Shown here in pieces: positions 1 through 8,808 of a DNA stretch of 64,000 nucleotides. Numbering within the stretch: position 1 is the first letter of the stretch; each line of letters begins with the position of its first letter. Below the pieces are notes generated by a model. That model was not told where the DNA came from. It ran no database searches and was given only the letters and a program-made list of their open reading frames with translations. Source of the DNA: Bosea sp. NBC_00550 (GTDB lineage: Bacteria; Pseudomonadota; Alphaproteobacteria; Rhizobiales; Beijerinckiaceae); NCBI RefSeq assembly GCF_026020075.1, contig NZ_CP102772.1, positions 2,480,001 to 2,544,000 on the forward strand, in the 5' to 3' direction. Both the position numbers and the translations under genes were made by a program.

Positions 1-2
1 AG

Positions 3-386
3 GTTGGCCTGCCCTATCGGCGGCGCGAGCGCTTCGCCGGGACGACCAAATACCCGCTCAAGAAGATGCTGCGTCTGGCCGTGGATGCCATTACCGGCTT
101 TTCCATCAAGCCCCTGCGCGTCGCCTCCTATTGCGGTGCAGCATTCGGCCTGGCCGGCTTCATTCTGATGATCTACGTGGCCCTGAGCTGGTTCGACAAC
201 AGCACGATTCGAGGCTGGACGAGCTTGATCAGCATCGTGCTGCTGCTTGGAAGCGCCCAGATCATCGTGCTCGGCGTGATCGGCGAGTACATCGGGCGCC
301 TGTTCATCCAAGGCAAGGGCCGGCCGAACTTCATCATCAGCGACGTGACTGGCGGTGGCGACAGCGTCCGCGCCCTACCGCGCTAG
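3..386 (+). CDS. Polyprenyl-phosphate glycosyltransferase (GT2), C-terminal part
   Basis: The gene is cut by the window start; only about 127 residues are visible, ending at TAG 384-386. The open frame begins upstream of the first ATG (66) and reads an Arg-rich stretch followed by TKYPLKKMLRLAVDAITGFS. This is the hallmark join between the catalytic GT-A domain and the membrane part of DPM1/GtrB/ArnC-type enzymes. Two hydrophobic helices follow, then the conserved GEYIGRLF segment. The family transfers a sugar from a nucleotide donor to undecaprenyl phosphate at the inner membrane. The next gene, 12 bases on, is a small four-helix protein often paired with such enzymes. The donor sugar cannot be told because the catalytic domain is outside the window. 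Confidence 0.85.
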   Translation, partial: VGLPYRRRERFAGTTKYPLKKMLRLAVDAITGFSIKPLRVASYCGAAFGLAGFILMIYVALSWFDNSTIRGWTSLISIVLLLGSAQIIVLGVIGEYIGRLFIQGKGRPNFIISDVTGGGDSVRALPR

Positions 387-398
387 GCAAGGTATTCG

Positions 399-740
399 AT
401 GTCCCCGCTCGTCCTGACCCTGCTCATCGCCTCGGTCTGCTGCGCTGCTTGCGGCCAATTGCTTTTCAAGGCCGGCGCCAGCGGCGCCTCCACACCGATC
501 GATTTCGTCAACCTGAATGTCATCGTCGGCTTGTTCTGCTACGGCATAAGCACGCTGATCTGGATCTGGGCCTTGTCGAAGGCCAACCTGGTCACGGTCT
601 TCCCCTTCACAGTAATGACCTTCGTCCTCGTCTATGTCGGGGCCGCCGTCATTTACAGGGAGCCGGTCACGACACTCGGCCTGGCCGGAGCAGGCCTGGC
701 AATGCTCGGCTTGTTCATGATCGTCCGCAGTTCAGCCTGA
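399..740 (+). CDS. Small EamA/ArnE-like four-helix membrane protein
   Basis: A 113-residue, almost wholly hydrophobic protein with four predicted transmembrane helices (about residues 2-22, 38-57, 63-85 and 90-109). It has the GQLLFKAGA motif near the first helix and YREPVTTLGLAGAGLAMLG near the last, typical of half-size EamA/DMT proteins such as ArnE/ArnF and SMR-like carriers. It starts 12 bases after the glycosyltransferase, so the two are probably co-transcribed. In known pairs such proteins are proposed to flip undecaprenyl-linked sugars across the inner membrane; that role here is inferred from context. An ordinary small-molecule exporter is the alternative. Confidence 0.7.
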   Translation: MSPLVLTLLIASVCCAACGQLLFKAGASGASTPIDFVNLNVIVGLFCYGISTLIWIWALSKANLVTVFPFTVMTFVLVYVGAAVIYREPVTTLGLAGAGLAMLGLFMIVRSSA

Positions 741-775
741 TCCCAGGCGACCCGTTTCCGAAGGGGCATGCCGAG

Positions 776-808
776 GAGGAATGCGTCCGCGCGACCGACG
801 CATTCCTC
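776..808. terminator. Convergent hairpin between EamA-like gene and manC
   Basis: Arms GAGGAATGCGTC (776-787) and GACGCATTCCTC (797-808) pair perfectly over 12 bp with a 9-base loop. The hairpin lies in the 94-base gap between convergent genes. There is no clear U-tract on either side, so it may act as a bidirectional, partly Rho-assisted terminator or an mRNA-end stabiliser. Confidence 0.55.
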
Positions 809-834
809 TGCGTCATGACGCCGCGGAGGACGGC

Positions 835-2253
835 TCAACCGCGTGCATAGATGTCCTCGATCCGGACGATGTCGTCCTCACCGGTGTAGCTGCCGACCTG
901 CACCTCGATGAGATCCAGATCGATGCGACCGGGATTGGCGAGCCTGTGGACGCATCCGATCGGCAGATAGATCGATTCGTTCTCGTGAACGATGCGCACC
1001 TGGCTGTCGACCGTCACCTCGGCACTGCCGCGCACGACCACCCAGTGCTCCGAACGGTGAAAATGCTTCTGGAGGCTGAGCTTGCCGCCGGGCTTCACCC
1101 GGATGCGCTTCACCTGGAAGCGATCGCCGATATCGATGCGCTGATACCATCCCCAGGGGCGGTAGCCCCGCAGATGCTCGCTCGCCTCGCGGATGCCGTC
1201 CTTTTTCATCTGCTCGACCAGCGTCTTGACCTTGCCCGCCTGCGCCTTGTCGGCGACCAGCACCGCATCGCGCGTGGCGATCACCACCATATCCTTCAGC
1301 CCGATCGTGGTGAGCAGCATGTCGTCGCTGCGCAGCAGCGATCCTTCGGTTTCCATCGCCACGACCGGCCCTTGCGCGATGTTGCCCCGCTCGTCCTTGA
1401 CCATCACATCGTGCAGGGCATCCCAACTGCCAATGTCGGACCAGTCGAACCGGGCGGCCAGAACACCGGCATTCGCCGTCTTTTCCATGACCGCGTAGTC
1501 GATCGAGATCTTGCGGACGGTGCCGAAGGCGGCCGCATCCAAGCGCAGGAAATCAAGGTCGCGCTGCGCCGCATCGACGGCGGCCCGCGCGCCCTCGATC
1601 ACCTCCGGCGCGAAACGGGCGAGCTCTTCGAGCATCAGCGCCGCAGGGAAGACGAAGTTGCCGCTGTTCCAGAGCAGCCCGGCTTCCACATATTCGCGCG
1701 CCTTCGCGGCATCGGGCTTCTCGACGAAGCGCTTGAGCCGCCATGCATTGGAAGCCGGCAACGGATCGGCCGGCTCGATATAGCCATAGGCGGTGGACGG
1801 CGACGTCGGCACGATACCCAACGTCATGATCAGCCCCGTCGCGGACAATTGTCCCGCCACGGCGCAATCGGCCCGGAAGCCCTCGGCATCGACGACGACG
1901 TGATCGGCCGCGAGCACGAGCGCCAATGCGTCGGGATCGCGGCGCTGCGCGAGCAGTGCACCCACGGCGACAGCAGCGGCCGAATCCCGCCTCTCGGGCT
2001 CCAGCACGATCTCGCCTTGAACGCCGACGGCTTGCATCTGCTCCGCCGCCACGAAGCGAAACTCATGATTGGTCACGACGATCGGTGCCGAGAATCCCTC
2101 GAAGCGGACGCGCAGCAATGTGGCCTGAAAGGTGGAGAGGCCGTCATCGAGAAGCGAGATGAACTGCTTGGGCATCGTGTCGCGCGAAAGGGGCCAGAGC
2201 CGCGTGCCCGATCCTCCAGCGATGATGATGGGGCAGATCTGCGATGACGGCAT
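835..2253 (-). CDS. manC: Mannose-1-phosphate guanylyltransferase / mannose-6-phosphate isomerase
   Basis: Bifunctional enzyme of GDP-mannose synthesis. The type II isomerase activity converts fructose-6-P to mannose-6-P, and the pyrophosphorylase joins mannose-1-P with GTP. The N-terminus (residues 1-30) carries the nucleotidyltransferase signature GGSGTRLWPLSRDTMPKQF. The FVEKP motif follows near residue 165, and the C-terminal cupin half (about 360-470) contains RPWGWYQRID and QKHFHRSEHW, the metal-binding isomerase region. At 472 residues it fits the family. I place the start at ATG 2253 because it gives the conserved N-terminus and has a GGAG site just upstream; longer in-frame extensions lack both. 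The phosphomannomutase that feeds it lies at 3016. Together they supply GDP-mannose for envelope polysaccharide. Confidence 0.93.
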   Translation of the reverse strand: MPSSQICPIIIAGGSGTRLWPLSRDTMPKQFISLLDDGLSTFQATLLRVRFEGFSAPIVVTNHEFRFVAAEQMQAVGVQGEIVLEPERRDSAAAVAVGALLAQRRDPDALALVLAADHVVVDAEGFRADCAVAGQLSATGLIMTLGIVPTSPSTAYGYIEPADPLPASNAWRLKRFVEKPDAAKAREYVEAGLLWNSGNFVFPAALMLEELARFAPEVIEGARAAVDAAQRDLDFLRLDAAAFGTVRKISIDYAVMEKTANAGVLAARFDWSDIGSWDALHDVMVKDERGNIAQGPVVAMETEGSLLRSDDMLLTTIGLKDMVVIATRDAVLVADKAQAGKVKTLVEQMKKDGIREASEHLRGYRPWGWYQRIDIGDRFQVKRIRVKPGGKLSLQKHFHRSEHWVVVRGSAEVTVDSQVRIVHENESIYLPIGCVHRLANPGRIDLDLIEVQVGSYTGEDDIVRIEDIYARG

Positions 2254-2626
2254 TTCACGCTTCTCCAGCGGCACGGGGAATGTCGACAAAGCATTAGGCT
2301 CGCAGATTGCCCAGCACAAACCATGCCGTACTGCCGGCACAGGATTTGCTCATGGTTATTACGATCAGCTGGCGGTCCGGCCGGAGGAGGAAGCCGGTCA
2401 AAAGGCGTAGTGACGACGCTTGTGGCTTCTTCACTCATGCACAAGGTGACGCACGTTTACCCAGTGTCAGAATTCCTCGCGGCGACAGGCCCCATTTGAG
2501 GAGACGGCCAGCATGGTGGCAAGCATTGCCGTCAAGTCGGGGGTCATCGGCTCCGCCCGCCTGCGAACCGCGGGACACTGTAGCTTCCACGAGACTTAAC
2601 GGCTAAGCGGAACCGGGGGTGGGATC
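2254..2626. other. Intergenic stretch, no gene seen
   Basis: Some 373 bases between the divergent manC start and the small secreted protein. Frames in it are short and have no recognisable motif. It must hold the manC promoter and that of the downstream gene, but I see no clear boxes, operator or hairpin. Confidence 0.4.
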
Positions 2627-2965
2627 ATGCGTCGCCTAGCAGTCGCGTTTGCGCTTCTTGCCGGAACCGGCGAGGTCGCGGCGGAGCCGGCCTTGGCTTT
2701 CATGCACGGCACCTGGCGCGATGAGCAGCACGTCCTGCTGATCGATACCGATCGCATGCAGGCAAACACCGATCCGGCAAAACCGTTTCAGCGCGACGCG
2801 CTGACCTTTCGCAATCTCGCCGGCCGAATGGTCGTGTTCGATATCGGCTCACGCCGGTATATAGGTTTGTTCGAGGGCAATGAAATGCAGCTCAGCGGCG
2901 GCGAGCTCGAAGGCGTCGTCAAGCTGCGGCGCGTCATGGGACCCCGATTGAAAGGCCCTTTTTAA
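2627..2965 (+). CDS. Small secreted protein of unknown function
   Basis: A 112-residue protein starting with MRRLAVAFALLAGTGEVAAEPALA, a typical Sec signal peptide with a likely cleavage after an A-x-A near residues 19-24. The mature part is about 90 residues, mixed alpha/beta, with no cysteines and no domain I recognise. It contains LLIDTDRMQANTD and IGSRRYIGLFEGNEMQL, and could be a small beta-rich periplasmic protein. It lies between manC (divergent) and manB (same strand, 50 bases on), but nothing ties it to mannose metabolism. Start ATG 2627 is preceded by a GGGGGTGGG stretch that could serve as the ribosome site. Function unknown. Confidence 0.6.
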   Translation: MRRLAVAFALLAGTGEVAAEPALAFMHGTWRDEQHVLLIDTDRMQANTDPAKPFQRDALTFRNLAGRMVVFDIGSRRYIGLFEGNEMQLSGGELEGVVKLRRVMGPRLKGPF

Positions 2966-3015
2966 CAGATCGACCATCACATCCAGTGAGAGACGGTCAC
3001 CGGGACGAGGTACGC

Positions 3016-4437
3016 ATGTCTTCCCTGAAATTCGGCACTTCCGGCCTGCGCGGCCTCGTCAGCGAACTGGTCGGACTGCCGGCTTACAGCCATGTCCGCG
3101 CCTTCTGCGCCATGCTGCGCGACGATGATGCGGCAGGTCCCGCCGGCGAGGTGCTGATCGGGCAGGATCTGCGCTCGTCGAGCCCTCTCATCGCCGCCCA
3201 ATGCGCGCAGGCGGTTGCCGATGGCGGCCTCGTTCCCGTCGATTGCGGCGCCTTGCCGACGCCGGCCCTGGCTCTGGCCGCGATGAAGCGCGGCGCGCCC
3301 GCCATCATGGTGACCGGCAGCCACATTCCCGACGACCGCAACGGGCTGAAATTCTATCGGGCACAAGGCGAGATCGACAAGACCGACGAGGCGCGCATCC
3401 TGGCCTGGCATGCCAAGCTTGCCCTGACAGCCGCTCCCGATGTCTCGGTCGAGCCCGCGCGGAGCGAGGCCATCGCCGACTACCGCGCGCGCTATGTCAC
3501 CTTCTTCGGCAGCGATGCCCTCGCCGGCCTGAGTGTCGGCGTCTATCAGCATTCCTCGGTCGGGCGCGACGTGATCTGCGATGTGCTCACCGCGCTCGGC
3601 GCGGCCCCCGTCGCGCTCGGCCGCAGCGACCGGTTCATTCCCGTCGACACCGAGGCTCTGCGGCCGGAGGATGAGGAGCTGGCGCGGCAATGGGCCCTGC
3701 AAAACCGGCTCGACGCGATCGTCTCGACCGACGGCGACGCCGACCGGCCGCTCGTCGCCGATGAGGCCGGCCGCTTTCTGCGCGGGGACCTCGTCGGGGC
3801 GCTCACCGCAAAATTCCTGGACGCAGACGCAATCGTGACTCCGGTCACCTCGAACTCCGCCCTCGACCGGCCCGGCTTGTTCGAAAAGGTGCTGCGGACC
3901 CGCGTGGGCTCCCCCTATGTCATCGCCGGCATGGCAGAGGCGAAAGTTGACGGCGCACGGGCCGTGGTCGGTTTCGAGGCCAATGGTGGCGTGCTGCTCG
4001 GCTCCGACATCAGACGCGACGGCCGGTTGCTTGCCGCCCTGCCGACGCGCGACGCGATGCTGCCCATCCTCGCGACGCTAGCCACGGTCAGGTCATCAGG
4101 CAAGAAGCTGAGCGCTATCGCCGCCGAGGCGAATTTCGCGGTGGCCCTGTCGAACAGGCTTCAGGAGATTCCGCAGGACAAGACTGCGGCCCTGATCGCC
4201 AGGCTCGATGCGGAGGATTCCGGCTTCCGTGATGCCGCCTTCGGGATGCGCGGTGGCGTCGCCGCGCGCGATCGGCGCGACGGCTTGCGCCTGACGCTCG
4301 CGGACGGCGCGACAGTGCACTTCCGCGCCTCGGGCAACGCGCCCGAACTGCGCGTCTATGTCGAGGCGGCCGAGCAGGCGAGTGCCGAAGAACTGCTGGC
4401 CGAAAGCCTGGCCTTCGCCGCGACGCAGACGCGCTGA
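3016..4437 (+). CDS. manB: Phosphomannomutase / phosphoglucomutase family
   Basis: Alpha-D-phosphohexomutase of 473 residues that interconverts hexose-6-P and hexose-1-P. All four family signatures are visible: the phosphoserine loop TGSHIPDDRNG (about residue 97), the metal loop STDGDADRPL (about 235), the sugar-specificity loop FEANGG (about 317), and the phosphate-binding loop RASGNAPELRVY (about 440). The phosphoserine loop has Ile where many members have Asn (SHNP), a known variant in CpsG-type enzymes. Start ATG 3016 has GAGG upstream; a longer reading from 2986 adds residues not conserved in the family. Mannose specificity is inferred from manC next door. Confidence 0.9.
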   Translation: MSSLKFGTSGLRGLVSELVGLPAYSHVRAFCAMLRDDDAAGPAGEVLIGQDLRSSSPLIAAQCAQAVADGGLVPVDCGALPTPALALAAMKRGAPAIMVTGSHIPDDRNGLKFYRAQGEIDKTDEARILAWHAKLALTAAPDVSVEPARSEAIADYRARYVTFFGSDALAGLSVGVYQHSSVGRDVICDVLTALGAAPVALGRSDRFIPVDTEALRPEDEELARQWALQNRLDAIVSTDGDADRPLVADEAGRFLRGDLVGALTAKFLDADAIVTPVTSNSALDRPGLFEKVLRTRVGSPYVIAGMAEAKVDGARAVVGFEANGGVLLGSDIRRDGRLLAALPTRDAMLPILATLATVRSSGKKLSAIAAEANFAVALSNRLQEIPQDKTAALIARLDAEDSGFRDAAFGMRGGVAARDRRDGLRLTLADGATVHFRASGNAPELRVYVEAAEQASAEELLAESLAFAATQTR

Positions 4438-4528
4438 GCGGGTTTCCCGGGACGAAAGCAGCTTAAATCCCGCTGCGTGGCGAGGTCGTGCCTCGATCGA
4501 CGGCCGGGACCGCAGAAGTGCTTGCCCG

Positions 4529-4555
4529 CAGCCCGGGCTTGGCTTGCCCGGGCTG
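4529..4555. terminator. Intrinsic-type terminator after manB
   Basis: Arms CAGCCCGGGC (4529-4538) and GCCCGGGCTG (4546-4555) form a 10-bp, GC-only-loop-flanked hairpin with a 7-base loop, followed by TTT on the plus strand. It sits between convergent manB and the porin gene and probably serves both. Confidence 0.65.
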
Positions 4556-4580
4556 TTTCCAGCGGATTACCGCCAGTCGA

Positions 4581-5900
4581 TCAGAAAACCCGTTCGATGA
4601 AGAGCTGCGCCGAGCTTTGCCTGCCGGAAAGCCCTGCGGCGAGCGCCAGCCCTGTGATGTCTATCCGTTGCCAGGCAACCGACCCCTCGAGGCCGAGGCG
4701 CAGGCCTTTCGCCGGCTTCCAGATGACGTTGGCCGCCAGCCGGTCGATCCGCACCTGGCCGGTTGCATCGCCGACACGCGGCAATGTCAGCATGTACCGG
4801 CTGATATAGGCATTGCTCGACCATTCGTCGGTCCACTCCCAGCCGAGCGAGACGACGCCGGACCAGCCGCGCGAGGTCTGATCCCCCGACAGGAATGGCA
4901 GGGCCGTGCGCCGGTCGAGCTGAGAGCCGATATAGGGCGCCGCGTTGACCGCTCCGGCGATCTGGCCGGAGAGCGTGAATGACTTGTCCAGCAAATCGCC
5001 TTCCCAGGTCGCGCCGATGATCGCGGCGCGGCCGGAGAGGCTCGCGGCACCGATGCGCGGGACCTCGCGCAAGGCCACGGCACCGTGCAGTGTCAGCTCA
5101 TCGCCCTCATAGACGAGACGAGCCACGCCGTCGGGCACACGGCGCCCCGCGCTCGCCTGCGGAATGCGCTGGTCGGCGGCGACATCCTCGGCGGACAAGG
5201 AGAGACTGATCGTGTCCGTGAGCGGGCGCTCGTAGCCGATGAGCGCGACGGTGCGGCTGGGAATTCGCGCGATGAAGGCGAATTCGTCGCCGGCCCAGAA
5301 ATCGAAGCGCGAGCTTGCCAGCCCGGCGCTGAACGCTCCCAGCGTGACGCTCGCCTCACCGATGGTGATGTCGTTGCCACCTTCGCTGTTCGTGTCGAAC
5401 GAGAATTCGAAAGCGGCCGCCAGATACTGGCCGTTCGCGAGCGACTGGCCGCTCTCGATCCGGAACGTCGTGCTCAATGGAAAGCTCGTCGCATTCTGCG
5501 GCACCAGCCCCGTCGCGCGCGCCGAGGCATTCGCCCGATACTCATCGCGTTGCAGCCCCGCATTCACCGTGCCGGAGATGGCGATGCAACTGCCCAGGCC
5601 GGGCGAGACGAAGCCGGAGGGCGGGCGATCCTCCTCGTCCTCCTCCTCCGTGTCGTCTTCCTCGTCGTCATCATCCGCAGCCTGCGCATCCGCGGCTTTG
5701 AGAGAGACGGCCGGAGGCTTCGGAAAGACCGGGGCGAGGTCGGGAGCTTCGATCTTGCAGCTTCGCAGCAGCAGCGGAGGTCTGCCGGCGGCCCGTGCCT
5801 CTCCGGCAAACGTTCCAAACCAGATCAAGATGCACAATCCCGCCGAACACGAGGCCGGGGCCCACAGGTCCCGGGTGCCCGGCTTGGCAATCATGCGCAT
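4581..5900 (-). CDS. Rhizobial-type outer-membrane porin
   Basis: A protein of about 440 residues with a hydrophobic export signal (LCILIWFGTFAGEARA), then an acidic, Cys-containing linker, then a long run of alternating beta-strand residues ending in the aromatic C-terminus RVF expected for BAM recognition. The segment GFVSPGLGSCIAISGTVNAGLQRDEY matches the beginning of the alphaproteobacterial porin family (Omp2-like), where a Cys pair near the N-terminus is usual. Striking is an almost wholly acidic linker (DDDDEEDDTEEEDEEDR) just before the barrel. The start is uncertain: a TTG at 5945 extends it by 15 residues, and ATGs at 5900 and 5894 give better signal peptides. It would allow passive solute entry. 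Confidence 0.75.
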   Translation of the reverse strand: MRMIAKPGTRDLWAPASCSAGLCILIWFGTFAGEARAAGRPPLLLRSCKIEAPDLAPVFPKPPAVSLKAADAQAADDDDEEDDTEEEDEEDRPPSGFVSPGLGSCIAISGTVNAGLQRDEYRANASARATGLVPQNATSFPLSTTFRIESGQSLANGQYLAAAFEFSFDTNSEGGNDITIGEASVTLGAFSAGLASSRFDFWAGDEFAFIARIPSRTVALIGYERPLTDTISLSLSAEDVAADQRIPQASAGRRVPDGVARLVYEGDELTLHGAVALREVPRIGAASLSGRAAIIGATWEGDLLDKSFTLSGQIAGAVNAAPYIGSQLDRRTALPFLSGDQTSRGWSGVVSLGWEWTDEWSSNAYISRYMLTLPRVGDATGQVRIDRLAANVIWKPAKGLRLGLEGSVAWQRIDITGLALAAGLSGRQSSAQLFIERVF

Positions 5901-6323
5901 CTGGCCCGAGTACCGGACCCGCTTGCTGGCAGCACTTGGTTTCAATCTCTGATCGCTTCCAGGGCTCGGCCTGTTTTGGATCTTTCGCCAAAGGATGGAA
6001 TGGCGCGACAGGCCTTTCTCAACGACAGGGCAACCATGCTCTGCTCCCCGCGATTGACACCAATGTTGCTGTACACCTTGATCTCAAAACACGCCGAAGG
6101 CGACAATAGACTTGCCCGCATCCTCCATAGGGCATCGATCAGAACGAACAGCATTTTTCGATTTGGACGTAGTGCCCCGCGTCGGAGCACATCCGTGACC
6201 GGCGACTTCGGCAAGGATGATGATGGTTGCGACGCGGCAGTGTTTCCAACCGCGTGGTGCCGAATTGCCCCTCCGCCCGGCCCGCCGCTGTTTTTCCGTT
6301 TGTGGACACGTGGGAGATGACAG
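5901..6323. other. Divergent intergenic region, nothing recognised
   Basis: About 420 bases between the porin start and the next secreted protein. Overlapping open frames are shadows with no family motif. It is less GC-rich around 6030-6180 and probably holds both promoters. I see no palindrome or terminator that I can defend. Confidence 0.35.
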
Positions 6324-6734
6324 ATGCAGAGAGGCAAAAGACTGGCCGGCCTGGGAGCTCTCCTTATGGCCCTGCCGTTGCTGAGCAGTGCGGCGCAAGC
6401 AATCGATCGGCTGGAGGGAGCCTGGGCGACGAGCGCAGCGAGCTGCGACGAGGCCTTCGTCAAGCGCAAGGGCAAGCTCGCGCTCAAGCGTTCGGCTGAA
6501 GGCTGGAGTGCCTTTATCGTACGCGGGAACCGCATCGACGGCGCGAATGCCACCTGCCGGGTGGTGTCCGCCAAGCAGAATGGCGACGTGACGACCGCGC
6601 TCCTCAGCTGCGCGGACAAGATCATCTTCGACACCATGAAGGTCTCGCTCCGCTTCAAGGACGACGGCACCTTCGTCCGCTTCGATCCCGAATTCCCGGA
6701 GGTGGAAACCAGCTATCACCGCTGCGACCGCTGA
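6324..6734 (+). CDS. Secreted conserved hypothetical protein
   Basis: A 136-residue protein with a clear Sec signal: Arg/Lys-rich start, hydrophobic core LGALLMALPLLSSAAQA, and cleavage expected after AQA at residue 26. The mature part, about 110 residues, has four cysteines (ASCDEAF, ATCRVV, LSCADK, HRCDR) that could form two disulfides, and the phrase LEGAWATSAASCDEAF typical of small rhizobial periplasmic proteins of unknown role. Spacing to the next gene is 45 bases on the same strand, so they may be co-transcribed. No enzymatic motif is seen. Confidence 0.65.
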   Translation: MQRGKRLAGLGALLMALPLLSSAAQAIDRLEGAWATSAASCDEAFVKRKGKLALKRSAEGWSAFIVRGNRIDGANATCRVVSAKQNGDVTTALLSCADKIIFDTMKVSLRFKDDGTFVRFDPEFPEVETSYHRCDR

Positions 6735-6779
6735 CAGCGTTCGCTCGACCCAAGGACTAATGGCTAAAGGAGAACGCGG

Positions 6780-7806
6780 ATGCGGAACGCTTTCAGGTTG
6801 CACCTCCGGACCACGGTCGCTCTTCTGTCGATCACGTGCATGCTCGTGCCGCCGGCAACGCCGGTTCTGGCCCAGGCCGGGCAGCCCGCGAACGCGCAGA
6901 CTGCCGGCGCGGCACAGGCCGGGATCGCCTGGCCCCGCGTCATCGACGACGCAGCGCGCAGCATCACCATCTATCAGCCGCAGATCGAGCGCTGGCAGGA
7001 CGATATGCTGGAGGCCCGTGCCGCCGTCGCGGTCGACAAGCCCGGCACCGACGCGCAGACGCTCGGCGTCGTCTGGCTCAAGGCACATACGGCGATCGAT
7101 CGTGAGAACGACCTCGTGACGCTCGATAATATCGAGGTCGTGAAGGCGAGTTTCCCTTCCGATCCGGCCAATGCCGATGCCTATGCCGCCGCGCTGCGGC
7201 AGCATGCGGGCGGCGGATTGCGTACGATTTCGTTGTCGCGGCTGCAGGCAAGCCTTCAGGTCGCCGAGGCCGAGACGGCGACCAAGGCCCTGCCCGTCAG
7301 GAACGATCCGCCGAAGATCATCTTCAGCGAAACGCCCGCAATGCTCGTCCTGGTCGACGGCAAGCCGCAGCTGCGCCAGGTCACAGGCAGCAAGCTGCTG
7401 CGCGTCATCAATACCCCGGCCTTGATGCTCTTCGATGAGGGCAGCGCCACTTACTACCTGCGTGCACTCAGGAAGTGGTGGTCGGCCAAGGCGCCCGATG
7501 GAAGCTGGGCCGTTGCGGCAAGCCCGCCGGCAACCCTGGCCGCCGCTCTGAAGGCTGCCGGATCCCGCGCCAACCTGATGGACGAGGCCCCGCCCGAGAT
7601 CGCGGATGCCATTGCGGGCGGCAGCCTGCCAAAGCTGGACGTCAGCCTCGAGCCCGCCGAGCTGATCCATGCGACCGGCCAGCCCGAATATGCGCCGATC
7701 CCCGATACGCAGCTGCTCTACGTCAAGAACACGGCTAGCCAGATCATCGTCGATGTCGGCAACCAGGATCATTACGTCCTGATTTCAGGTCGCTGGTTCC
7801 GCTCTC
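6780..7806 (+). pseudogene. Secreted repeat protein truncated by an IS element
   Basis: The frame starts at ATG 6780 with a signal peptide (MRNAFRLHLRTTVALLSITCMLV, cleavage near AQA). It continues for about 342 residues before entering the terminal inverted repeat of the IS3 element at 7807 and stopping 32 bases inside it (7838). The visible part ends inside IIVDVGNQDHYVLISGRWFRS, a motif that in family members recurs as tandem YVLxSGRWFR units followed by LxGPW. The natural gene should therefore be much longer. Such proteins are annotated in rhizobia as carbohydrate-binding or hypothetical; I treat function as unknown. No continuation is found on the far side of the IS at 10460, so DNA was also deleted. 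Confidence 0.75.
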
Positions 7807-7839
7807 TGGCCTGCCCCCATCAGGTGGCCCGGTTCTAAT

Positions 7840-8733
7840 CTAATGCATGGTGGGCTTGTCGGCCACGGTTGAGATGGCCGGCGAAGCGGGTTGGGTTTTC
7901 GTAGGCGGCCAGACCACAGCGACCGGTGCTGGCGGCTTGTAGCCGAGCGAGGAGTGCGGGCGCCGGGTATTGTAGTGCTGACGCCAGCCCTCGATGACGA
8001 TCCGAGCCTCGGCGAGGCTGTAGAACAGCTCGCCGCTCAGGAGTTCGTCGCGCAGCTTGGAGTTGAAGCTCTCGCAGTAGCCGTTCTCCCAAGGACTGCC
8101 AGGCTCGATAAAGGCTGTCTTCGCGCCGACCGCTGCGATCCAATCCCGCACTGCTTTGGCGACGAACTCGGGACCGTTGTCCGAACGAACATGCCCGGGC
8201 ACGCCGCGCAGGATGAAAAGATCGGACAGGACATCGATGACGTCGGTGGCTTTGAGTTTCCGGTCGATCCGGATCGCAATGCATTCCCGGGTGAACTCGT
8301 CGATCACGTTCAGCATGCGGAATTTTCGACCGTTGTGGGTGCGATCCTCGACAAAGTCGTAGGACCAGACATGGTTGGGGTGTTCCGGCCGAAGCCGGAT
8401 GCATGATCCGTCATTCAGCCAGAGACGGCCTTTCTTCGGTTGCCTGGCCGGCACCTTGAGCCCCTCCCGCCGCCAGATCCGCTCAACGCGTTTGACGTTC
8501 ACCGCCCAACCGGCGGTCTCCAGCATGGCCGCGACCCGGCGGTAGCCGTAGCGGCCATACTGGGTGGCGAGCTCGACAATGTCGGCGGTCAGCGCCGCAT
8601 CATCGACGCGACCCGTCGGCAGTTTCCTTTGCGTAGATCGATGCTGCCCCAGAACCCGGCACGCCAGCCGCTCCGACACGCCGAACTTTATCATGGCGTG
8701 GTCGATGCACCGGCGACGACGGGCGGGGCTCAG
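7840..8733 (-). pseudogene. IS3-family transposase OrfB, separated from its 5' end
   Basis: The rve integrase half of an IS3 transposase. Visible are LSPARRRRCID at the start, YGRYGYRRV in the HTH_21 part, then the DDE catalytic set: VWSYDFVED, RSDNGPEF and ENGYCESFNSKLRDELL. It ends with HYNTRRPHSSLGYKPP. OrfB in this family is normally made by a -1 frameshift from OrfA, but the IS1111-type insertion at about 8734 lies exactly between the two, so a fused transposase cannot be produced. The protein coding itself has no internal stop. The reading frame runs on to 9063 only through antisense of the inserted element. Confidence 0.85.
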
Positions 8734-8808
8734 ATGGGGTATTCGGGGCGCCTCGCGCGGTTGAAGCAGCGGCATAGTGGCGCTCCGATCCAACGCGGGA
8801 GTCCCACC

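Noticed and set aside
781..2247. 488-residue plus frame opposite manC
   Set aside because: Antisense to a gene with all family motifs; it has a His/Asp/Arg-rich shadow composition.
6084..7772. Long 562-residue minus-strand open frame
   Set aside because: It lies antisense to two secreted proteins with signal peptides, and its composition (Asp/Arg/Gly-rich, no motif) is that of a GC-rich shadow.
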